Source: Isoetes taiwanensis (lineage: Eukaryota; Streptophyta; Lycopodiopsida; Isoetales; Isoetaceae). Taken from it: a DNA stretch of 64,000 nucleotides. Positions 37,559 through 49,372 of the stretch are shown here, piece by piece; the stretch's first letter is position 1; each line of letters begins with the position of its first letter. A program made the translations under genes and the position numbers. The DNA lies in assembly GCA_021234155.1 (NCBI GenBank), contig JAJEKV010000066.1, forward strand, positions 558,001 through 622,000. The letters are read 5' to 3'. The notes under the pieces are model-generated. The model saw only the letters and a program-made list of their open reading frames with translations, was not told the DNA's origin and ran no database searches.

Positions 37559-39164
37559 GCTGCTGGCCATACTAACACAGAAGGAAATATCCAGCCAAGG
37601 AGCAACCGTTTGAGTAGCAAATATGATTGGCTATATGAACTTAGAGAGATTGGATACTCAGACACCATTATGATTGCACCAAATAAAGCAGTTCAATTGG
37701 TATTGGCTTGTATCAGAAAACCAGAACTACATCAACGATTCATTTTCAAAGAAAGCAACCTAGCTGAAGGTGATATTTCAGCAATTATGTTTTTGGGCAC
37801 TAACAATATTCTGGCCTTAGCATCTAAATTCAATGAGGTTAAATATGACCTGGAGACCTGCCTTGCTTTAATTGAAGATACTTATGCTAGACTCCCTACT
37901 GCTATATTTGAAGCTACACTGCTGGACAGTAGTAATGTACTCACCTTCATCCAATGCTTAACTGCGCTTGAAAAAGCAAATGGAGTAAGAATCACAAATC
38001 CACCGCTAAATAAAAATACTGCTAAACCAGTCCCCAAGGCCTACTGTCAATGTTTGCTTTGACAATTGCCTTTTTGATCTGCATGGTCTTACGGAAGAGG
38101 AAAAAAGAACAGTTCTGGGCATTGACTTGCAAATCAATAGCTCAATAGATGATCAAACTTCTGATCCGTTGGATGATTACAAACTCAAACAATTAAACCT
38201 TGCTAATTGCTGCTGTTTTCCCATAATATCTCCAAGACTTGTAGAATCCCTTGGACAGGGTTTTGGCCATGCCTTATGGAAATCAAAAAATCTGGGAATT
38301 GTAGCACCACTCAATGTGGACACTTGGATGAAGCTGGCTGGAATCACACCAGAAGAAGTGAAAAGTGCATACTATGATGCAGATAATCTCATCAGAAAAG
38401 TGGATAAGCTGGAGGTTGATCTGCCATTTACCACTGCATTTTTTGGAAAAGAATGCGAAAAAGGTGATGGTTTTCTGATGGGACAGAAAGACCATATGGC
38501 AAAATCTGATGAAAAAAGAAATGATTTCTATATTAAGAAGATTTGGAGGACTCACTGTCCCTACATAAAATGTAATTGCCAAAAATACACGAGAAGAAAA
38601 AATGATTGCATGGATGGTGGTATTAAATGGTTTGACCATGCCATTTGGTACCTCTTGAATAATCTTGAAGCAGTATGGCCTACTTTACCTGCTACAGCTA
38701 GATTTGTTCGCTTTAATGCACTGCTCCGAACTGATACCATGCACACTGCAGTAATTGCATACATAGGCTTCCTTAGAGTCAGAAATCTTTTATTTGATAT
38801 GACTAAGAGATATGCTGAAGATCAAACAGCAGACTTGAACATGGAATTTGGTAATACCAAGCTCACGGATGTCCTAGAAAAGACCATCAGGCCTATTAAA
38901 TTTCTGATTGGTAAATCACCCAGTAACAGCAGCCGCTTTGATGCTTCCACATCCAAAAGAAAGCAACCCATGCATGCTGAGGACACGGACATACTCCTAC
39001 CACCTACGGTCTACAAAAAACCAGTGATGCAGCACACGCCAAACAGTAATAGCATCATTGATATCAGTGACAGTTCCAATCTTAGTGGAGGAGCTGATGG
39101 TTCTATATCTAAAAACAATATTGCTGGTTCTTCACGCACTGACGGGATACAAGGGAGCAAGATC
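37559..39164 (+). pseudogene. Penelope-like RT gene, exon 2 (frameshifted)
   Basis: The exon opens after the AG at 37557-37558 in phase 0 and reads through 37610-38040 (KYDWLYELREIGYSDTIMIA; LTALEKANGVRI). Near 38030 one extra C in a CCCC run shifts the frame. The second part then runs open to 39164 (FDNCLFDLHGLTEEEKRTVL; HCPYIKCNCQKYTRRKNDC; TARFVRFNALLRTDTMHTAV; LRVRNLLFDMTKRYAED). The cysteine cluster could bind metal. Downstream is a Ser/Asn-rich linker. A GT at 39165 in phase 0 matches the phase-0 acceptor of exon 3, just before a stop. I do not recognise a family for this portion. The single frameshift could be decay or an assembly error. Confidence 0.5.
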
Positions 39165-39446
39165 GTATTCTGAATTAGGTATTTATAATTCACAAACATG
39201 ATTTTCAAAAATTTTTAAGTATTACTGGTATATCTACTTCTTTGTTTTTGTTTGTTGAGTTTTGTCTGCCTGGTTTTATTAATCCTAGACAGATATACTT
39301 TGTTAACCAAGCTTAAACTTGAGCAAATCAAAAGGGAGTGTTCCCAAAAAATACTGAGCAGACCCTTGTCATAAAAAGCAGGGTTATAAGCTTCATACCT
39401 TATACCTTATTAGCCACTCCATTAGTAACTGCAGATTTATATGCAG

Positions 39447-40775
39447 ATTAAGAGAAGGGTGCTCGGAAAAAATGCTGAAGGAAGATGGATCCTTAACACT
39501 ATAAAAGACACACAAGGTGTTAAGTATGTGCACTTCACATTCTTCTCTAAGTCCATGGACAAAATCAGGATTGATGAAGCCTTCAAGGAAGCACTTTGCA
39601 AATGTGAGCCACTGAAAGGGCAAGAGATCATTAATAAGACAAGATTTGGATGGAGATTTGTTAAGAATCTGAAGGATATGTTATACAAACCAAAATTAGT
39701 TTTTGCTGGCATAGACTCATTGTTATGCCCCTGCAAAAATCCTAATCTCAGCGGATTTATTGATCATGCAATAGGACATGTGAGAACTACTGATCTCATG
39801 ATTGTGCATAATAAGACTTTGAGAGAATGGTTGGCAATAGGATTGAATCATATACCAGACCACCCGTTCACTATGAATACTTTTCTAAGTGAATTGGAGA
39901 AAACTATTGAGCAGTTTTTTATCGTACATTGTTACAATATGCTTGACTGGACGCATGGAAGTATTCAATATGCTAAAGATCTGATCTTCGCCACCGCTAG
40001 CCAAATGGCTAATGAATATATTAATAAGGAGAAAATGCAGCAGAAAAAGTTTATGATTAACGATCTGAAAGTACAAAAAAATTTAGAATGGTTAAGCAAT
40101 AACCTTTATGTGGCAGGCATTGACAAGGCTAGCAACAATCCATCCTTTATTTGCCCAGCTCATATTAGGGATGAAGCCTACAAAAGGCTTGATAGCCATG
40201 ATTTCTGTAAAATTGAACTGAAACCTGAGGATGTCAAGGCCCAAGCAGCAAAGGACATTCAGGATTTCATAGGTTTCTGGCCCCCCTTTAGTGATGTATT
40301 ACCATACCTCCTCAGCATTTTTAAGGCGCACAAGAATGAGTATCGATGGATAACAAATGCACACAATACAGTTTTCTCTTTACCGGCTAAAATTGTTGCA
40401 GCAGGCTTAAACTCCATGCTTGAATTATGGCCAGTTATCTGTCAGGAAGAATGTGCAAAATATAACATGTTCTACAAGGAAAAAGTAAAAGCTTCGTGGG
40501 TAATTAACTCTATCTATGATCTGACATGTAACCTGCCCAGCAGCATACATGAGGTATTCGTAGCTGATATCACAAAATGCTACGAGAACATACCAATTGA
40601 AGGGGATTTAGGAATTTGCTCTATTATCAGCTCTGTAATCAGCATGGTCTGGCATAGCCAAAGGAAAAAGCAGAAAAATCACAACCTCTGGTATAACTTA
40701 AAAGGCAATGGTGAAATTGACATGAAGTGGTTCCATAACAAACCAGCTGGGGCAAAATGGAGCAACCTGGATCAG
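39447..40775 (+). CDS. Penelope-like reverse transcriptase, exon 3, C-terminus missing
   Basis: 443 codons open after an acceptor at 39446. The order of motifs matches the N-terminal half of Penelope-like reverse transcriptases: VHNKTLREWLAIGLNHIP (family: an N-x-S/K...L...GL-x-F/H-x-P block); NLYVAGIDKASNNPSFICPA (the D-K-x-x-N block); YKRLDSHDFCKIEL; DVLPYLLSIFKAHKNEYRWI then TNAHNTVFSLPAKIVAAGL (the L-P-x-x-K-x-H-K...R-x-I block and the following A-K helix); WVINSIYDLTCNLP; and EVFVADITKCYENIPIEGD (motif A with its catalytic Asp). Motifs B to E, the second catalytic Asp-Asp box and any endonuclease are absent: the exon ends at a GT donor at 40776 inside an AT palindrome, followed by unrelated repeats. 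Penelope-like elements are known to keep introns, which fits. It could be a transposon or a domesticated RT gene. Confidence 0.65.
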
Positions 40776-40850
40776 GTATATATAGTATATATATAGTGTA
40801 TATACTATATATATACTATATATATATACACTATAGATATATATATATGG
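40776..40850. repeat. AT-rich palindromic tract at exon 3 donor
   Basis: GTATATATAGTATATATATA followed by complementary ACTATATATATAC segments can fold on itself repeatedly. It starts exactly at the splice donor of the RT gene, so it is either the intron start with an expanded repeat or an insertion breakpoint. Confidence 0.6.
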
Positions 40851-40932
40851 GCAAACCGGGTGAATCCGCGCGGATGGCCTCTGCGTCGCGAAGGCAGACG
40901 CGTTTGGCGCGGTCTCACCCGGGTTGGCCAAT
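40851..40932. repeat. short GC-rich inverted repeat of about 82 bp
   Basis: The left arm (GGGCAAACCGGGTGAATCCG then CGC) matches the inverted right arm (TGGCCAACCCGGGTGAGACC then GCGC) with a few mismatches, separated by a short GC-rich loop. It stands out from its AT-rich surroundings. It could be a foldback terminus of an inserted element. Confidence 0.5.
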
Positions 40933-41219
40933 TCTAGCTATTTTTGGATATTTTTAACAAATTTAAAGTGCTACACTGCATTTCTAGACAATTTCTAAGC
41001 ATTCTAACAACTTTTAGTACGAAATTTGGATAAATTTTGCCCTAAATCAAGTGACTATGCTACTTAGCCAATTAAGAGCATTTTAAGTAAGATGCAAAGG
41101 ATTCTACTACAATTAATTTATACAAGAAATTTTTATATCCTACAAGCAATTAATTTATAGTAAATTTACTTCTAATGAGTAAAACAATGTACATGAAAAC
41201 TTATATTTATATAGTTTGC
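40933..41219. other. no recognised gene
   Basis: AT-rich stretch between the foldback and the gag-like region. No motif was seen. Confidence 0.4.
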
Positions 41220-42480
41220 TAGGCTGGGGCTCTTCACGGCTTCTCCTTGCGAATTCTCCTCACCGGGTGGAGGTCTTTGGGCCTGCTTGGTATGGATCGC
41301 GCAGAGGTTGCCTTCTTCCAAAAAGTTGTACCAGCTCCACCTTTACTACCTCCTGCAGGGCTCGGACCATCAAGGGTGCAGATCTTGGTCTCCTCGGCTT
41401 TGGCCGCTTCCTGGTGAGATCCCGCCGTCGTTGATGTGGTTCGGTAGTCGTGGCCCATCTTGAACTCCTGGATAGACATTTGATGTAGGCGCTCGAAAAG
41501 AGACTTTTCGGATCATCTGATTGGGTACGCTGCTGGAAGCGGTGCCAAATATCTTGGAAAGACTCTCTTCGTGTAGGGGGATTTGGCCCATGGCTTAACC
41601 TTCTTCGAGAATCGAAGTGAGGTGGTGGAGGCTTGCTTTTCAACCCTGGTCGGCTACCTTGTCAGATCCATTGGCGGAGATAAATCCTGCATGCTGCCTT
41701 CTTCTTCTCGTACTCCATATCTTGCTTCAGCTTTAAGTAGCTTCTCGCTGATGTTGCCTCCCCCCTCTTGGACTGCATTGGATATGGTTGCCGAGCGTAG
41801 GCCTGGTCTGTTCTTCGGCCTCCTTCTCCTCTTGTTCGTCTTGCTACATACTCTCCCTATGCCTAGCCTACGTCTCTTCCTTCCTTTTCTTCCGCATTGA
41901 CTGCTCGCTCCCCTTGCTGCTGTTCCTGCCGCTGGAGTTGCTCGTATTGCCGAGGTTGGTCCTACTGCTTGCTGCTCCCCTATTCTTCCTGGTGTTGGGG
42001 TTTCTCCTATTGCCGAGGTTGCTCTCGCTACTTGCTCTTCCCCTGCCAGAAACAGACGCCACGATCTCAATTCCCCCAAGTCTTGCGATCATTCGCATGA
42101 AGTGCTAAGTCGTTGCTCCTCCATGAGTGAAACGATTCGTCTGAAGAGCTTGAGTGGCTAAGTTCGTCGTCTGGCCTAGGTCGCAGGGCCTCAAGAATTT
42201 GCTTGTCGCCGCCCACCTTGAGTGCTTCAACGTTCTGGTGCAAGCTGGAGCTTCCAACCTTCCTAGCTACTTGTTTGGTCTTCCCAACAACTTAGCTTCC
42301 TTGATGGTGGCCTCTTCGAGCGATCTTGCCTCTATCTTCGCGGCTCCTTTGGATCGATCTCGTCGGCTATTCGTTTGGTGGACACTCTTGTGGCAGCTTC
42401 GGAGATTAGCTTATAATTCGCCTTACAAGGGTAAAAGAGAGGTTCAAGCTACCATTTGGGGAACTTCTAGGGAGTAGAGA
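41220..42480 (-). pseudogene. degenerate gag-like or internal ORF of an LTR element
   Basis: This GC-rich block is unlike the AT-rich flanks. The longest minus-strand frame (41654-42079, 141 codons) is Ala/Gly/Arg-rich, with a repeated ATSAIGETPTPG / PTSAIRATPAAG module, a basic run KTNKRRRRPKNRPG, and a tail with EKLLKAEARYGVREEEGSM. It lies on the inner side of the leader and LTR at 42600-44553 and on the same strand, the place expected for gag. No zinc knuckle or gag core is visible and frames are broken. The assignment is positional inference. Confidence 0.35.
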
Positions 42481-42599
42481 TGCTTCCATAGGTTTATTAG
42501 CTACCTTTTTCTTAAGAGTAAATTTTATTATAACTATGGGTTAATAATTAAGGTACTTCCCCTAATCACTTAACTATTTCTCCAAATTTCCTAATTCCT

Positions 42600-42927
42600 T
42601 TTGGGCCAAGTAGTGGTCATTTCACGCCATTTTCTTTCAAGCTTTATTTTGAGCGATTTCTCATTCAATTTTTCACTTGAAAGGTGCGGTTCATGAACAA
42701 CTTGAGCTCAAATTTACTAGGTGGTTTCTTTTGACTATATTATTTCTACCACTTAGACTATACTTAATCTAATTACGACCCTACTAATGGGAAAAAAATT
42801 TCTCCCACATTTCGCGGTTCAAGGCTGGAATTCTCATTCCATTCCTTAGCTAGGCCAGTTAGTCTACCTATTCAGGGATATGGTCAGTGCTAGCTCTTGG
42901 TCAACCAAGAACATTGCTCGATACCAT
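42600..42927 (-). other. leader and decayed primer site of LTR element (first copy)
   Basis: The sequence matches 49050-49372 in patches (GGCCAGTTAGT; TTGGTCAACCAAGA). At 42913-42926 the primer site complementary to initiator Met tRNA is recognisable with a one-base deletion (GCTCGATACCA against GCTCTGATACCA in the second copy). Confidence 0.65.
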
Positions 42928-44553
42928 TAGACGCCCTCGCTAAATATACGGGCGCCCGCCGTATATTGGCGGCAGAAATCCCCCATCCGGGTCCATCAAC
43001 CGCATGGGCCCTCCTCCGCCTAACCCAAGACTCGAGAGAATCCTAGTGCGGGCGGGGACACGAAAGGTGTCTTGGCGGCGCCCTTCCCCTATGGGCTCCT
43101 ATCTGTGGAAGCATAAACAACGTCGTAACTAGCAATATCAATACAACATACTACCTCGAAGGGTAGTCCCTCACATATCCATAAGAGCAAAGAAGATAAT
43201 CATAAACCATAAAACATAAGAGCTCCTACCCATGGCTCGACTCATAAGGAAGATGATGACCGGCTAGGCCTCAAGATAGAGTGCACCGAAGTCATAACAA
43301 TGGCAAGGGCTGGCATAAGACAATGGCTGGGGTTGACCACTCCATCCGCCCCTCCCCGTGCATACTTTGCGATGGGCTCAATCGCTCGGCATGACTCTAG
43401 CCTTCCTGGGACACGCTAATCCCATGGCATCACCCATCGGGACTACTCGTGTTGCATCTCCCCGGGTCCGCCGAGGCGGGAAGGGTTGCATCTCCCCTCC
43501 TGGGTCTAGAGGTTCCATCGGCGGCTAGAGAATCGTGGGCGACACACGATTCATACCCGAATCAACCCCCCAAAACAAGAGCCAAGCCGACACTTGCAAC
43601 TCTGAGAGGAGGCGACACCATCGCCCCAGGAGGTGTCAGACCCATGCTCGGCCCGCAAGAAGTGACCGACCATAAGCCTAGCCCACTATGGGATCCCCCG
43701 TAGCCCCCACTCGGCAGGGATCCTCCCTCCGCATTGCCTCTAGCCCCGTTGTGTAGTGCTGAGTCACATCATAGCCTCCATAGCCCGGTGGGTCCCTATG
43801 CACAGGCCGCAACTAATAGGAACTAAGGGATCTAATCTAGGAGCATACTACATATGGCTCTAGGTCTCTACCCCCCTTCCCAATACAAGAGGAGCAAACA
43901 TGATCAACCATCGTCACATAATCATCACATCATGAGAATAATCATAAGAACATCTTAACCTAATCATACAAATCTAACTTACAGTTAGGGTTCCTTGATT
44001 AGGGTTCAAGATGATGCATGAGGGTTCTAGGATGGCTCTACCCTAGATACAAGATACTAACTCATCTGAAATGTTAATTCCAGATGAACTACTATGACTA
44101 CTACTCTACATACCTGCTCCCAATCCTGGCGTCTCCATGGTCTTCGAAGTGTTCGAGGTAGCTCCCACTCTGGCCGTCGCGCCACGCCCGGGGCTGCTGT
44201 GCTAGGCTATGCCACAGCAGACGGTTCTCGAAACGGAGTTTCGAGCGCGAAGAAGGTTCCCAGACTGTTGGAGCCAGAAAAGAGGCCTAGGGTTAGGGTT
44301 TAGGCCTTTATAGGTTAGGGTTCACATGTTATGCCACGTGGCTCCAATAGGGTAAGACCGTGTGGCGGGTGCCCAATGGGTTAAGGCCACGTGGAAAATG
44401 GTCTTAACCTAAGGTTGGCTAAGTTATATGAATAACTTAGTCATGCCCCCTAGTGCCACAATCTATGGTATACAAGGCTATGAAGATAGACTTGTATAGT
44501 GACGGGTCCAGGAATATACGTATTTATAGCGTATATTCCCCTAGAACGTCACA
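42928..44553 (-). repeat. 1.6 kb LTR (first copy, minus orientation)
   Basis: It pairs with 49373-50960: shared segments include TCGAAGGGTAGT, CCCCTCCCCG, ACAAGAGCCAAGCCGACACT and TAAGTTATA near the end, and both end AACGTCACA. The inner terminus is mutated (TAGACG where the second copy has TGTGACG). Leader and primer site adjoin the left edge, so this is a 5' LTR of a minus-strand element. The right part contains TTAGGGTTTAG words and a palindromic pair of ATATACG/CGTATAT near the terminus. Confidence 0.75.
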
Positions 44554-44868
44554 AGGTCGCGGCAGACGTTTCGTAGCATGTTCCATGTCGAGCATCCTTC
44601 CAGTGCTGGAACTACTTTTTCTCGTGCCAAGTCATGGTCAATGTTCTCGCAAAGTTTGGAATGACTCCCGAAGCCAGGAAGTGCTGATAGCAAGTAAATT
44701 GCCTGCTCCCATGTGGTTAAATTGTTTTTGAAAAAGAACTACTAATTTGACCTTGAGTGAGCAAAGGGAGATAGTAGCATATCCCCATGCCGATTACGGA
44801 TCTGGGCCCGTTTCTCATGGCTGCTTGACCTTGTATTTCTATCGCCATTAGGTCATCGTGATCCCTCT
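44554..44868. other. no recognised gene
   Basis: Flank outside the first 1.6 kb LTR copy. Nothing was recognised. Confidence 0.35.
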
Positions 44869-45587
44869 TCATCGAGACGACGCTATATGACCGCCCCTCA
44901 GGGTTTGCCCCCCTGATGACGTGGCTTGTTTGGGTTTGGCCGTGCTCCCACTCTTATACAATCTTGCTTCAATTGCCTGAAATTCCTCTTCATCCAGAAG
45001 ATCTTGATGTTGCATCCGGTGCTCGATAAAATCATATGCTTTTCTGTCCGTGATGTTATGCGTTGTATATGTTCTTTCGGGTATTTCCGTTGGAAGTTCT
45101 TGCTCTGAATAGTCAATGAAGTCGTCATTATAAGTATCAATGATCATAGGTATCCATGCGAAGACCTTAATCGATGCAGTATGGTAGGTGTAAGATATGA
45201 TCTGCAAAAAGGTATTCTTCCCCTTCAATAATAATTGGTGTACAAGATGTGATTTCAGCTGGATTGTTGTTGCCTTTCTTGGGAGGTCCTCTATGTCTCG
45301 ATGTACTTCTCTATTTTCTTGGCTAATTTGGGTTCATTCTCAAATTCATGGACTTCATCCTTATAGTCATGTTCCCCTTCTTGATACTTGGCTGATGGGC
45401 CTTCTAGAAGGTTGGACTTGGTGTCGAGTTCCTCTAAATGTGGTCTAGCTGCCCTCATATTCAATGGTGCTAGATCAAGAGGTCGGGCTGATGGTTCTCC
45501 TGTCTTATTTATTGTCAGATAATGGAAGAAGGTTTCAAAGGCTGCTTGTGCTGATAAATATTTGTGCCTTTGGACCGTACATGTCAT
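44869..45587 (-). pseudogene. unidentified broken ORF pair
   Basis: Two minus-strand frames follow each other. 45291-45587 (98 codons) ends ENEPKLAKKIEKYIET. 44869-45228 (119 codons) contains DDFIDYSEQELPTEIPERTY, DKKAY-like acidic segments and EEEFQAIEARLYKSGSTAKP. Both are charged and Glu-rich and could be parts of one decayed protein, perhaps a gag-like product of the second LTR element, whose 5' LTR lies to the right on the same strand. No domain is recognised. Confidence 0.3.
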
Positions 45588-48500
45588 TTATCGTGACATT
45601 ATTTCAGCCCTTTTCCAGATTGTCTTCTTCGGTGTCTGACTCAGTGCTGTGTGATGGCTTTAAGAAAGATCCACGCTCCGGTTTGCCCTTGGAGTCTCAC
45701 ATCCTGGCCTTGGAGCTGTTGATTGTATTGACCAAGGATATCTTGGTAATACGGTGTCCTTGATGTTGTTTCATAAAGATCAAAGGTATGTTGAAAGACT
45801 TAAAATACCCTGTCGATTGGTGCCTCTTTGATGTGCTCTGAGTTGCGATAGTATTCAACAAACTTTGTAGGCACCAAGGAACTAGGTGAGGTGCAGGAAA
45901 CGGCTATGTAAAATAGTAAGAGAAGTGGAAAATGGCTTGAGTAAACTGCTTGTGTCTTTTAATAGTAGCAAGACGATATATGTACCCTAAAAGGCTCTTA
46001 GGGTCCCATGCCAAAACCCTAATTTTTCATAGTTTAAATTTTGTTCTAGTACATGAGTATTTGGGGCTTGGAACTCAAGTAATCCAATCATGTCCCCCTC
46101 TTTTTTTTCTATGTTATGTACATGTACATATGTTAACAAGTTTTTATAAAAAACTTGTGCCTTGTGTTTGTGCTTGTGCCTACATAAGGCAAACAGGCAT
46201 GTCCCTTAAATAACTTGCATGAAGTAAACCCAAACCTATTGGGAAAGATCTTTGAGTCAATTTAGTAGGGCCAACCTGCGTTGAGAAATGTAAAACATGC
46301 ATCTGCCTTTAACAAAGGTATGTAGCAGACCCAACTTAGTTGAAAAACATGTAGCTAACTTGGCTGGGCATAATATGTCAAATGTTGAGTACCACTTAAT
46401 GGTAATAATCTATGGGCAAAATAATATTTTAGTATGCTCTTTACTTAATGCATCAAGTAGTATTTGACATGGAAAAATACACAAATACTTGTATGCTTGC
46501 TAGGTGGTCTAGGCACTAGAAGAAAAAAATTAATGGCACTAACACTTTTCCTAACTTGCACAAGGTCTAAACATATGGTATAATTGGACAAGGGTTAGGC
46601 ACAATGTGTCATGAGAAAAATTTGATAGTAGAGCATCTCAAGTTATTCAAGGTTGATCGTTTATGAGACTTCAAAACCATGTAAATATGGAACTACGTAA
46701 ATAAGGTCTTACATGTAGATAATTATATAAGTATAGGGTTGGAAAGAGGAGATGTGGTTGAATAATAGTTAACCACCTCCAGCTCCAAATATGGAAATGG
46801 CACCTTATTGAATAAGGGCTAAGCACAAGTGGACTTGGACAAGGCTAGAGACTATTATATTGGCACTAAATATTTCAAGGAGGATATGGACATATTCTAC
46901 ACATTTCAAAGAGGATATATCACATATTCTTTGAAATACTTCTTCACATTTCAAGGAGGATCTAGCACAATGGGACTTGGCAAACAAGGATTGCTTAGAA
47001 GCAAAGCAAAGAAGGAAATGTGGGCAAAAGATCCGTAAGAACTTTGTGGTTCTTACTATAGGTGGAAACAAATGAAAACCAAGAGGGTTCACGTAAGAAT
47101 TTTCGGGATCTAGGGTATGTGTAGGAACAGAAAAATGAGAAATAAATGAAGAAAAAGAAAAAAGCTTATCAGGGAGGTATGGATCGATTTATGGATCGAT
47201 TTAGGGCAAGAATTTCCAGAGGCACAGAGGAGGCGACGGATCCCACGCTAGGAGGTCCAGCGAAGTTCTGGCATGCCCCAGGGGCGCGGCATGCGTCGCC
47301 TTGGGCCTTTGTTCAGGTGGCTCGGGCTGCCTTGGAGGTTTTCTTCAAGTGTTGCAGTGATTTCTTCGAGCTGCAGGTACTGATTGAGTTTTGGCAAAAG
47401 GAGGCAGGAAGAATCATGTTTTGCATGCAGGTGCGACTCACCCCGCGCCTGGGATGTCTTCAAGGAATTTGGTTGAGGCCAGGACGCGGCATGGGTCGCC
47501 CTGTGCCATGCTGCTGCTTATTCTGTCTGCCCTATACATGTTTGATGCTAGTCTACTTCTGCTACTAATATAGTTCCAGATATGTCTTTTCAGTTTCGTC
47601 CTGATAACAGGCCTTCTGAATAATCTATTGCTACTTCTTAATCTGTTGATCGCGAATGAGTTCGTACACAGATTCTTTACAAACCGATCTACTTCAAGGA
47701 AGCTATAGTAGTATTGATACTGACTGTATATGGCCGAATATAGCTGCATTGCTACCAAGCTGACATAATCTCTGAGATCTTTCTATTGATGTCCATGTAG
47801 GATCTGTTGCTGCTGTTTGGAAGTGTTTGTGACGTTGTGGAGCTTGAGCGCCTGTTCTCAACCTTGAAAACAGTATTCATAGAAGTTCCCTTCCCATGGA
47901 GCTTGTATGTTGCTTCATTATAACGTCTGCACCATTAGCAAGCTCGTCTAGGACGTCAATGTTTCAAGTTTAATTAATGGCCAATGGCCATTCTAAGCTT
48001 GAGGTTAAGCTCGGAATGGAGGCCATGCATTTTATTTGCATTCTTAGGCAGTGATGTTCGCAAGTGATGTTCGCAGGCATCCTCTCTGATGAGTATCCTT
48101 TGCTTTAACATTGATAGGTACACCAAGCATCCTGACAAGTACTTCCACAAACAAAGTGGATATGTTGATTGTGTTTGTAAATATGATGCAATTCTCGGCA
48201 AATATGATGCAAATCTATGATAGGTGTAATCTGTTAACACAGATTGAATACAGATCTCAGAGTATATTTCGTTTTGACATATTTTTGCTTCTTATAGTAG
48301 ATCAATGCCGGCACACTAAAGGCGAGATTCGTGTCTTTGTCATGTAGATCCCATCGGTATTTGTAGAAATATGAGAAGCTACAAATATGAGAACTATCAC
48401 AAAGCTGTTGTGGATATTCTGTGGGCAATTGGCAGCCAGTTACATAGACTAAAATCTACTGATGTCTTTTGCAACATTAAAGCAGCATGGCAGCTCAGCT

Positions 48501-48899
48501 TACAAGCTCATTATCAGCTGCCCAAATCCACCTAGCTAATCAACTAAGGTGTTCATTACTATAAGTATATTACTAAGTATATTAATGAACATCTTAAAAC
48601 ACTGCAGGAATCCACACTACCACCATATATACCGATCTATACACATCGGGCATTAAATCTATAATTAAAATTTCATAAGACTTGCACACATAATTCAATA
48701 TATTTACATTATCAATGACAACATCTCACGCTCTACTTACAATACTCCATACTATTTTACATACTCCATACTATTTTACGATTCATATTCCTTACACATA
48801 ATATACTCACAATTATATTAGCATGTCTGCCAACAATTAAACATAGTTTTATGAGTCTCTAACTAGTCAAAATTACTCGAATATCCTTTCTCTTTGTAT
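45588..48899. other. no recognised gene; likely transposon interior
   Basis: Mostly AT-rich. At 46870-46970 a TTTCAAGGAGGAT or TTTCAAAGAGGAT phrase recurs three times. 47220-47500 is GC-richer with two related words (GCGGCATGCGTCGCC and GCGGCATGGGTCGCC). No polymerase, integrase or gag motif was found on either strand, so if this is the interior of the LTR element to the right, that element is non-autonomous or heavily decayed. Confidence 0.4.
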
Positions 48900-49049
48900 T
48901 CTTTTTGCCAACTTCATTTCCTTGGGCATAACGATGACTCGTTTTGTGGGCTAAATTAGGGTATCTGCGGTGATGTTTATGGACATTTTCGATAACTACC
49001 TTTATTTATGATGACTCTAAAAGTATTAAAATAGTAAAATGCTCAATGG

Positions 49050-49372
49050 TTCTTGGGTTATTTATTGTGGATTTGCGCCATATTCCACTGGGAAGTCTGT
49101 TTTGGTCCATTCTTCGACCTGTTCCTAGTGGAATGTTGGGTTCATGCACAATTTTTCACCCAAATTTACTAGAATTCCTGGACTCTATTATTCCTATTTG
49201 CTAATTTAATTTAATTAAATGACGACTCTACTCGTGGAAAAAGTTTTCCCACTTTTCGAGGTTCACTATTGGGATTTGCACCCCAACTTTTTACTAGGCC
49301 AGTTAGTTTTCTATCATAAGGTGATGGCCAGTGCTTGATCTTGGTCAACCAAGATCATTGCTCTGATACCAT
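49050..49372 (-). other. leader and primer site of LTR element (second copy)
   Basis: Minus-strand TGGTATCAGAGCA (49359-49371) is the plant initiator-Met primer site, one base from the LTR. The preceding leader resembles that of the first copy. Confidence 0.8.

Noticed and set aside
41788-42108. Leu/Ser-rich plus-strand frame that looks like a membrane protein.
   Set aside because: It is opposite the Arg/Ala-rich minus-strand ORF in a GC-rich block; hydrophobicity is a codon-complement effect.
47146-47568. 140-codon plus-strand open frame.
   Set aside because: No recognised domain and no splice or promoter context; composition follows the local GC rise.
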